A stretch of DNA of 5,629 nucleotides from Candidatus Dojkabacteria bacterium (GCA_020429495.1 JAGQLJ010000140.1:1-5629), one strand, 5' to 3'. Shown: positions 1-4,371, numbered from the stretch's first letter. Numbers and translations: made by a program. Notes: generated by a model from the sequence alone, not told the origin.

Positions 1-2
1 TT

Positions 3-557
3 TTGAAATATAAAAATAAGGGGAAAAGGTTTTATCTTGATTACATGCCATATGCAATTACATTTGTTACAGAGAATAGATATCCATACTTCAAAAATGA
101 AATTCTTTGTGAGTTATTTTTATTGGAGCTTGAGATTTTAACAACAATCAGAAAATGTAAAATTTTTAATTTTGTTGCTTTATATGATCATATACATTTA
201 TTAATACAATCAGATAAGGAATCTGATATATCAAAGGATATGCATTATTTAAAAAGGCATTTTTCAAGAAATGCAAATATCTTATTACAAATAAACCCAA
301 ATATTGTAGGCGAGGATGGCCATCCTCGCCTAATACTACAGAAGATAAATCAATTCATTGCGAAAAATATGAACAATCAATCTTTAAAAAATATTCCAAA
401 ATTCAAATGGCAAATATCATTTCGAGATCATTATATTTGTAATAATTATGATTTCAAAAATCAAATGAATTACATAAATACAAATCATATAAAACATAAT
501 CTACCTGACGATTGGCAATATGTTGGGTATAATTATCCTAATTTATTAACAAATTAA
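3..557 (+). CDS. RAYT-type Y1 (IS200-like) tyrosine transposase, start uncertain
   Basis: This is a 184-residue protein of the Y1_Tnp / REP-associated tyrosine transposase family, single-strand DNA endonucleases of the HUH type. Evidence is the N-terminal strand YAITFVTENRYPYF (residues 17-30), the metal-binding HxH at H63 and H65 within YDHIHLLI, and the C-terminal block FKWQISFRDHYI (134-145). The first visible start is a TTG three bases from the window edge, so the real start could lie upstream. Residues 102-110 (VGEDGHPRL) are encoded by a perfect 26-base palindrome. The second transposase in this window has Y149-Y150 in SYYDQII, whereas here the equivalent is SFRDHYI, so the nucleophilic tyrosine is unclear (Y144 is a candidate). 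The gene ends 3 bases before asnS and is probably read with it. Family assignment is firm; activity is not established. Confidence 0.87.
   Translation: MKYKNKGKRFYLDYMPYAITFVTENRYPYFKNEILCELFLLELEILTTIRKCKIFNFVALYDHIHLLIQSDKESDISKDMHYLKRHFSRNANILLQINPNIVGEDGHPRLILQKINQFIAKNMNNQSLKNIPKFKWQISFRDHYICNNYDFKNQMNYINTNHIKHNLPDDWQYVGYNYPNLLTN
307..332. repeat. Perfect 26-bp palindrome inside the first transposase gene (REP-like)
   Basis: The two 13-base arms (TAGGCGAGGATGG and its exact complement) meet at the central GGCC with no spacer. The element is strongly GC-rich within a very AT-rich gene. The reading frame runs through it as residues 102-110. GTAG occupies 306-309 at its left foot; GTAG is the conserved tetranucleotide next to REP hairpins in known RAYT systems, so the match is suggestive but short. 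The inverted repeat is seen directly; the REP-like role is inferred. Confidence 0.85.
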
Positions 558-560
558 TTT

Positions 561-1877
561 ATGAACTTAATTCCAGAAGATAAAAAGATTTTTATTAAAG
601 ACCTTAAAGATCATGTGGGTGAGCAAGTGCAATTAGAATGCTGGATGTATAACAAAAGAGAATCTGGAAAGATTTCTTTTCTTCAGCTTAGAGATGGATC
701 TGGGTTTACACAAGGAGTTCTAGAAGAGAAAAATGTTGATGCAAAGGTCTGGAAAACATCCCAAGATGTAACAATAGAGTCTTCGGTATTAGTTTCAGGT
801 GAGGTTTCAAAGCATCCTAAAAAAGATGAATATGAAATTCAAATATCTGATTTAGAAATTATTCAGCTAGCTGAAGAATATCCAATTGGAAAAAAAGATC
901 ATGGTCCTGAATTCTTATTTGAAAATAGAGACTTATATTTAAGATCAAAAACTCCATGGGCAGTTTTAAGAATAAGAAATCAAGTTTTCTTATCAATAAC
1001 AAACTTCTTTTATGAAGAAGGATTTTTACGTGGTGACACTCCAATTCTTCAACCAACAAGTTGTGAAGATACTACAGAACTATTTAGCGTTGATTATTAT
1101 GGAGAACCAATGTATTTATCTCAATCAGGACAACTTTATTCAGAAGCAGCAATTATGTCTTTTGGAAAAGTTTACGATTTTGGTCCTGTTTTTAGAGCAG
1201 AAAAAAGCAAGACAAGAAATCACCTTTCAGAATTTTGGATGATGGATGCAGAAATGGCATTCTATGACCAAGATATGAATGAAGATTTACAAGAAAGATT
1301 GGTAAAGAGAATTCTAAAAGATGCACTTGAGAACTGTAAACTTGAGCTAGAAATTCTAGAGCGAGACACAACAGTAATGGAACAATGTGTTGCAAAACCA
1401 TTTAAAAGAATGAAACACTTTGAGGCTAAAAAAGAGTTAGAAGAAGATGGATTTAGCGTTGATTATAACGATGATATGACAACAGAAGAAGAGATTGCTC
1501 TAGGAAATAAATATGGAATTCCTGTATTTATAGAAGACTATCCATTTGAAGTAAAATCTTTTTATATGAAAAGCTATGAAGATGATAAAGGAGTAAAACG
1601 TGCAAGATGTGCAGATTTAATTGCACCAGAAGAAGCAAGGGAAATTATTGGTGGAAGCCAAAGAGAAGATGATTATGATGTGCTACTAAAAGAACTTAAA
1701 GAAAGAGATTATCCAGTATCTGATTATGAGTGGTATTTGAATATTAGAAAATATGGATCAGTTCCACATGCAGGGTTTGGTATTGGTATGGAGAGAATGA
1801 CAAGATGGATTAGCGGTGTACACCATATTAGGGAAACAATTCCATTCCCAAGGACAACTGTGTTGAATAGACCTTAG
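561..1877 (+). CDS. asnS: Asparaginyl-tRNA synthetase
   Basis: This 438-residue class II aminoacyl-tRNA synthetase attaches asparagine to tRNA-Asn in the cytoplasm using ATP. An N-terminal OB-fold anticodon-binding domain (about 10-105, with SFLQLRDGSG) precedes the catalytic core. Motif 1 lies around 143-165 (FFYEEGFLRGDTPIL), QSGQLYSE at 188-195, and motif 2 at 209-230 with FRAE and HLSEFWM. IIGGSQRE is at 362-369 and motif 3 at 404-430 (GFGIGMERMTRW, then HHIRET). The HLSEFWM and GGSQRE forms favour AsnRS over AspRS, and the length is normal. The ATG follows the transposase stop by 3 bases, with no Shine-Dalgarno, so translational coupling or leader-independent initiation is likely. No own promoter is seen; control probably lies upstream of the window. 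The gene ends in TAG just before a heptamer repeat. Confidence 0.96.
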   Translation: MNLIPEDKKIFIKDLKDHVGEQVQLECWMYNKRESGKISFLQLRDGSGFTQGVLEEKNVDAKVWKTSQDVTIESSVLVSGEVSKHPKKDEYEIQISDLEIIQLAEEYPIGKKDHGPEFLFENRDLYLRSKTPWAVLRIRNQVFLSITNFFYEEGFLRGDTPILQPTSCEDTTELFSVDYYGEPMYLSQSGQLYSEAAIMSFGKVYDFGPVFRAEKSKTRNHLSEFWMMDAEMAFYDQDMNEDLQERLVKRILKDALENCKLELEILERDTTVMEQCVAKPFKRMKHFEAKKELEEDGFSVDYNDDMTTEEEIALGNKYGIPVFIEDYPFEVKSFYMKSYEDDKGVKRARCADLIAPEEAREIIGGSQREDDYDVLLKELKERDYPVSDYEWYLNIRKYGSVPHAGFGIGMERMTRWISGVHHIRETIPFPRTTVLNRP

Positions 1878-1878
1878 A

Positions 1879-1901
1879 AGTTTTCAGTAGTCAGTTCTCA
1901 G
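1879..1901 (+). repeat. Degenerate 7-base tandem repeat after asnS
   Basis: Three consecutive heptamers, AGTTTTC, AGTAGTC and AGTTCTC, followed by AGG, put TCAG at exact 7-base spacing (1884, 1891, 1898). The array starts one base after the asnS stop and ends a few bases before a promoter. A second heptamer array with different sequence holds the same position after prephenate dehydratase. It is short and degenerate; its function is unknown. Confidence 0.55.
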
Positions 1902-1907
1902 GTAAAA

Positions 1908-1936
1908 TTGAAAAATTGTTTTGCCAGTGCTAGAAT
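1908..1936 (+). promoter_or_regulatory. Sigma-70-type promoter, extended -10
   Basis: TTGAAA at 1908-1913 and TAGAAT at 1931-1936 are separated by 17 bp, and TGC directly before the -10 box makes it an extended -10 element. The predicted transcript starts near 1943, leaving a short 5' untranslated region before ATG 1959. This promoter makes the upstream TTG at 1908 part of the -35 box rather than a start codon. Confidence 0.72.
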
Positions 1937-1958
1937 CCAACAATTAAAATTAAAAAGT

Positions 1959-2495
1959 ATGGAAACAGTATCAGAAAATGTATTACAGATAGAGAATAAC
2001 GGTTCTCCAAAGATAACTACTTTGGCTGACTTATATGCAATGAGGGGAGACTCATACGAGGCATATGATAATACTACATCTAGGCAAGATAGTTTTGATG
2101 AGAAGAGCTTAATACGAGGAGATATTGATGCTCAAAAACGTATTACTGGAGGAAAATTTATAGCTTCAAATGTTCTTTCACCAGTTGAAGGAAATATCGT
2201 GGAATATTCTGTTAAACCTGTACCAAGCTCATTTGTATTAAGGCGAATAATAACTAAGCATTTCCCGACTAGTACAATAGTTGATGCAAGACATACTGTT
2301 TTACATACGCAAAGAAAGTTAGCTTCTTTTGTAGATTTAAATTTTAAAGAGGGAGCTGTAACATATCCTGTAAGGGTTAAATGGACAGACGTTGACGGAT
2401 TAAATGTTAGCATTCGAAATGGAAAAGGTGGAAAAAATCAAGAAAGAATTGAATCTAAAATTGCTGCTAGCATCCAAAGTGAATACGAAAGTTAG
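1959..2495 (+). CDS. Hypothetical protein, 178 residues
   Basis: I do not recognise this protein. The frame is open from a TTG at 1908, but that codon is the -35 box of a good promoter, so ATG 1959 is preferred and gives 178 residues starting METVSENVLQ. It has no signal peptide or membrane segment. The N-terminal half is polar and probably flexible (NNTTSRQDSFDEKS region in approximate terms, rich in D, S, T). The C-terminal half, from about SSFVLRRIITKHF onward, alternates hydrophobic and polar residues as in a small alpha/beta domain. It ends in a charged tail (GKGGKNQERIESKIAASI). It is flanked by its own promoter and by the pheA attenuator, whose terminator could also end its transcript. 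Nothing ties it functionally to its neighbours. The absence of frame interruptions and the separate promoter support a real gene. Confidence 0.72.
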   Translation: METVSENVLQIENNGSPKITTLADLYAMRGDSYEAYDNTTSRQDSFDEKSLIRGDIDAQKRITGGKFIASNVLSPVEGNIVEYSVKPVPSSFVLRRIITKHFPTSTIVDARHTVLHTQRKLASFVDLNFKEGAVTYPVRVKWTDVDGLNVSIRNGKGGKNQERIESKIAASIQSEYES

Positions 2496-2519
2496 AAGTA
2501 ATTTTATTATTAGTATAAA
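2492..2519 (+). promoter_or_regulatory. Weak candidate promoter for the pheA leader
   Basis: A TATAAA box at 2514-2519 lies 16 bp after a poor -35 candidate, TTAGAA (2492-2497). If used, transcription would start around 2526, almost on the leader-peptide ATG at 2528, giving a nearly leaderless mRNA. The alternative is read-through from the upstream gene. The surrounding sequence is AT-rich, so chance matches are likely. Confidence 0.4.
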
Positions 2520-2527
2520 ATTAATCA

Positions 2528-2578
2528 ATGAAACAAAATAAAAACAAATTCTTCTTTTTCTTTTTTATAAGGTCCTGA
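2528..2578 (+). CDS. Phe-rich leader peptide of the prephenate dehydratase attenuator
   Basis: ATG opens a 16-codon frame reading MKQNKNK, six consecutive Phe codons at 2549-2566 (TTC TTC TTT TTC TTT TTT), then IRS and a TGA stop. It lies 67 bases before prephenate dehydratase and directly before alternative RNA hairpins ending in a terminator. It therefore matches the role of enterobacterial pheL, where ribosome stalling on Phe codons reports scarcity of charged tRNA-Phe. The order is also classical: control codons overlap pairing segment 1, and the stop codon sits next to segment 2. No Shine-Dalgarno is visible. The peptide itself probably has no function. Mixed TTC and TTT use argues against a simple homopolymer artefact. 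Confidence 0.85.
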   Translation: MKQNKNKFFFFFFIRS

Positions 2579-2609
2579 AGGGATTTGTTTTTGAACGAAC
2601 ATAAATCCC
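2539..2609 (+). promoter_or_regulatory. Phenylalanine attenuator: segments 1, 2 and 3 (pause helix and antiterminator)
   Basis: Segment 1 (2539-2553, inside the leader frame) pairs with segment 2 (2579-2593) over 15 positions: a perfect AAAAACAAAU/AUUUGUUUUU core plus two Watson-Crick and three G-U pairs. Segment 2 alternatively pairs with segment 3: GGGAUUU (2580-2586) with AAAUCCC (2603-2609), extended by GUU (2587-2589) with AAC (2598-2600). Segment 3 is also the left arm of the terminator, so 2:3 excludes 3:4. A ribosome stalled on Phe codons covers segment 1, frees segment 2 and permits the antiterminator. A ribosome that reaches the TGA masks segment 2 and the terminator forms. The complementarity is seen directly; the regulatory logic follows the known trp/phe attenuation model. 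Confidence 0.82.
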
Positions 2610-2628
2610 GAGAAATCGGGATTTTTTT
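2603..2628 (+). terminator. Rho-independent terminator (attenuator hairpin 3:4) before pheA
   Basis: A perfect 9-bp stem, AAATCCCGA (2603-2611) with TCGGGATTT (2616-2624), closes a GAAA loop and runs into a T tract to 2628. It ends only 17 bases before the pheA start codon, with no promoter in between, so it must act on transcripts heading into pheA. It may also end transcripts of the upstream hypothetical gene. Confidence 0.93.
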
Positions 2629-2645
2629 ATTTTTTATTTATTTTT

Positions 2646-3491
2646 ATGAAAGTCTCTATTCAAGGATATAAAGGAAGTTATTCACACATCGCCGCAGCGC
2701 ACCTGTTTGGAAAAAATGTAGATGTTATTGAAAGAGATAACTTTAGCTCTGTTTTTGAAGATTTAAAAAGTGGAGATGCAGAATATATTGTTGTTCCAAT
2801 TGAAAACTCAACTCATGGTTCTGTTTATCAAAATTACGATAATCTAACTAAATATGGATTCCCTGTTATTGGAGAACTTTATTTAAAAGTTAAGTTTCAC
2901 CTAATTACAAATCCTGGAACAAAGTTAGAAGAGATTGATACTTTGTATACTCATCCAGTTGGAATGAATCAGATTAGAAAGTTCTTAAGTGAGAATCCAC
3001 AAATTAAACCTATTGAGTTTGATGATACAGCAGGCTCTGTAAAATTAATTAAAGAAAAAGGAGAAAAGAATTTGGCAGCAGCAGCTTCAAGGTTTGCCGC
3101 AGATTATTATGACATGCAATTACTAAAAGATGATATTCAAGAGAATGGCAAAAACTATACTAGATTCTTTTTATTAGGTCAGAGCAATGAAGTATCTGAT
3201 CAAATAAACTTGGCAAATGAGAATTATAAAACAACAATCCAATTTGTTTTAGGTGAAGAAGCTGGTTCTTTATATAAATCTTTGAGAGCATTTGCAGATA
3301 GAGATATTTCTTTATCTAAAATTGAGTCACGTCCAATTTTGAATACAGATTGGGAATACAGATTTTATTTAGATGTTGAGGCACATATCGATGATGAAAA
3401 AATGCAGAATACACTAAGAGAACTTAAGGATTATGTAAGAGAACTTGAAATTTTAGGAAGTTATAAAAAGGGAGAATATATAGAAACATAA
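2646..3491 (+). CDS. pheA: Prephenate dehydratase (monofunctional, with ACT domain)
   Basis: This 281-residue cytoplasmic enzyme converts prephenate to phenylpyruvate, the committed step to phenylalanine. The catalytic region (1-180) has PIENSTHGSV at 51-60, THPVG at 102-106, the DDTAGS segment at 126-131, an AAAASRFAA segment, and the catalytic TRF motif at 172-174 (NYTRFFLL). The C-terminal ACT regulatory domain (about 195-275) carries GSLYKSL (207-213) and the ESRP motif (227-230), which in the family form the phenylalanine-binding site, so allosteric feedback inhibition is expected. There is no chorismate mutase fusion, and the length is usual for the monofunctional enzyme. The ATG lies in a U-rich stretch just after the attenuator terminator. 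Expression is probably limited by that attenuator, giving two layers of phenylalanine feedback. The symbol pheA2 is used in some lineages. Confidence 0.95.
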   Translation: MKVSIQGYKGSYSHIAAAHLFGKNVDVIERDNFSSVFEDLKSGDAEYIVVPIENSTHGSVYQNYDNLTKYGFPVIGELYLKVKFHLITNPGTKLEEIDTLYTHPVGMNQIRKFLSENPQIKPIEFDDTAGSVKLIKEKGEKNLAAAASRFAADYYDMQLLKDDIQENGKNYTRFFLLGQSNEVSDQINLANENYKTTIQFVLGEEAGSLYKSLRAFADRDISLSKIESRPILNTDWEYRFYLDVEAHIDDEKMQNTLRELKDYVRELEILGSYKKGEYIET

Positions 3492-3495
3492 AGTA

Positions 3496-3523
3496 GTTAA
3501 GAGATAAGAGTTAAAAGTTAATA
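3496..3523 (+). repeat. Degenerate 7-base tandem repeat after pheA
   Basis: Four consecutive heptamers, GTTAAGA, GATAAGA, GTTAAAA and GTTAATA, are followed by a looser fifth, GATTGAT, which overlaps the -35 box of the next promoter. The array begins 4 bases after the pheA stop. It mirrors the array after asnS in unit length and in position between a stop codon and a promoter, but not in sequence. The AT-rich composition raises the chance of coincidence. Confidence 0.55.
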
Positions 3524-3525
3524 GA

Positions 3526-3553
3526 TTGATGGATTTTATCATTGTGATATAAT
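3526..3553 (+). promoter_or_regulatory. Extended -10 promoter for the T-box leader, transposase and proS
   Basis: TTGATG (3526-3531) and a consensus TATAAT (3548-3553) are 16 bp apart, and TGA precedes the -10 box, giving an extended -10 TGATATAAT. Transcription would begin near 3560, exactly where the folded T-box leader begins. A short inverted repeat, TATCA-TTG-TGATA (3537-3549), overlaps the -10 box and could be an operator, although the whole region is AT-rich. Confidence 0.78.
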
Positions 3554-3559
3554 TCTTAA

Positions 3560-3790
3560 ACTCACATAGACGCGACCTCCTATCGCTGAGTGAATCCGGA
3601 AACCATTGTGATAACGGATCTGAGAACAAAACTCAGGCGGAAAAATTAGAAACCATGAATGTGGTTACAAAGTCATTTATCGTAAGGTAAATGAAAAGTA
3701 AGGTGGTAACGTGAAATAAACCTCACCCTTGCATATGTAAAGATGAACCATTGTGTTTATCCCCAAACATAATCAAGGGGGAGGTTTTTT
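3560..3790 (+). promoter_or_regulatory. T-box riboswitch (probably tRNA-Pro responsive), with antiterminator
   Basis: The T-box AAGGTGGTAACGTG (3700-3713) varies the canonical AGGGTGGNACCGCG. Its antiterminator is well formed: GTAAGG (3698-3703) pairs with CCTTGC (3727-3732), and GTG (3711-3713) with CAC (3724-3726), leaving the TGGTAAC bulge. TGGT in the bulge would pair with ACCA, so it expects a tRNA with discriminator A, as bacterial tRNA-Pro has and tRNA-Asn lacks. A stem III lies at 3673-3694 (TCATTTA/TAAATGA) and a hairpin at 3651-3666 (AACCA/TGGTT). The 5' part has hairpins at 3560-3591, 3594-3619 (ATCCG/CGGAT) and 3620-3636 (CTGAG/CTCAG) that I cannot align confidently to a canonical stem I. 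The apical loop CCTCCTA (3576-3582) offers CCU proline codons. Binding of uncharged tRNA should favour read-through. Confidence 0.9.
3719..3790 (+). terminator. T-box-controlled intrinsic terminator
   Basis: AACCTC (3719-3724) pairs with GAGGTT (3781-3786) and CCCTTG (3726-3731) with CAAGGG (3774-3779), separated by a single A-G mismatch and followed by a T tract to 3790. The long loop holds a smaller hairpin, GATGAAC (3742-3748) with GTTTATC (3755-3761). The left arm overlaps the antiterminator right arm (3724-3732), so the two structures exclude each other, as in known T-box leaders. Confidence 0.92.
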
Positions 3791-3802
3791 GTTCTCTTAA
3801 TT

Positions 3803-4351
3803 ATGAAAAATCGAAAATTAATCAGAAAACAGAATTATTCGTACAATTTGGGTGGTTCATATTTTATTACAATATGTATAAAAGATCGTAAACATTATTT
3901 TGGTGAAATTGTTAATAATAAAATGAAATTGTCAGATATTGGAAAAATTGCATTTGATGTTTGGAACGATATTCCGAATCATAATGAAAATATTGAATTG
4001 ATTGAATTTGTCGTAATGCCAAACCATGTGCATGGATTGATATTTATGGATTATAAAAATGATGATGATATTGATGCAATTGAAGGGGAAGGCGATCGCC
4101 GTCCCCTTCGAAATAAATATCCATCAAATTATAAATATGATCGGATAAATGAAAAAATTCCCAAAATAATTCGTTCGTATAAATCCACCGTAATCCGAAT
4201 AATAAATCAAAAATTTCCAAATTCCAGGTTCAAATGGCAACGGTCATATTATGATCAAATAATAAAAAATGAACAACATTTTTACAATGTTCAGAATTAT
4301 ATTAATAATAATCCCATTAATTGGGTACATGATGAATTAAATATGCAATAA
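3803..4351 (+). CDS. RAYT-type Y1 (IS200-like) tyrosine transposase
   Basis: This is a 182-residue REP-associated tyrosine transposase of the typical subtype. It has GGSYFITICIKDRKHYFGEI (17-36), the MPNHVHG signature at 72-78 with metal-binding H75 and H77, and KIIRSYKS (121-128). FKWQRSYYDQII (143-154) contains the probable nucleophilic tyrosine at Y149 or Y150, and INNNPINW (167-174) follows. The family nicks and rejoins single-stranded DNA at REP-type hairpins. All expected blocks are present, so it may be active. Residues 94-103 (EGEGDRRPLR) come from a GC-rich palindrome. The start codon is 12 bases after the T-box terminator and the stop is 20 bases before proS, so it is the first gene of the T-box-controlled transcript. 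Its sequence differs clearly from the transposase before asnS, so the two are not recent copies. No terminal repeats of an insertion sequence are seen. Confidence 0.92.
   Translation: MKNRKLIRKQNYSYNLGGSYFITICIKDRKHYFGEIVNNKMKLSDIGKIAFDVWNDIPNHNENIELIEFVVMPNHVHGLIFMDYKNDDDIDAIEGEGDRRPLRNKYPSNYKYDRINEKIPKIIRSYKSTVIRIINQKFPNSRFKWQRSYYDQIIKNEQHFYNVQNYINNNPINWVHDELNMQ
4082..4109. repeat. Near-perfect 28-bp palindrome inside the second transposase gene (REP-like)
   Basis: The two 14-base arms are centred on GGCGATCGCC (4091-4100) and flanked by GAAGGGGA and TCCCCTTC. The only mismatch is A4090 against G4101. It is read in frame as EGEGDRRPLR, in the linker after the HxH motif, the same general place as the palindrome in the first transposase. 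It is strongly GC-rich against the surrounding gene. The two palindromes share little sequence beyond GGCGA. Confidence 0.83.
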
Positions 4352-4371
4352 TTAATTATTAATAAATAAAA

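Noticed and set aside
859..1401. Open frames on the reverse strand and in another forward frame within asnS
   Set aside because: They lie wholly inside a well-conserved AsnRS gene, have no promoter, and show no recognisable protein features.
1908..1958. TTG at 1908 as start of the hypothetical gene (195 residues)
   Set aside because: TTG here is the -35 hexamer of a 17-bp-spaced extended -10 promoter whose transcript would start downstream of it; ATG 1959 fits better.
2132..2413. Reverse-strand frame of 93 codons opposite the hypothetical gene
   Set aside because: It has no promoter or family signature, and the forward gene has a good promoter and longer frame.
3620..3636. AAC or AAA in the loop of the CTGAG/CTCAG hairpin as T-box specifier (Asn or Lys)
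   Set aside because: The downstream synthetase is ProRS, and the TGGT bulge requires discriminator A, which excludes tRNA-Asn (G73). Lys cannot be formally excluded, but nothing nearby supports it.
3803..4351. A complete insertion sequence around the second transposase
   Set aside because: No terminal inverted repeats or target-site duplication were seen on either side; RAYT genes normally lack them.
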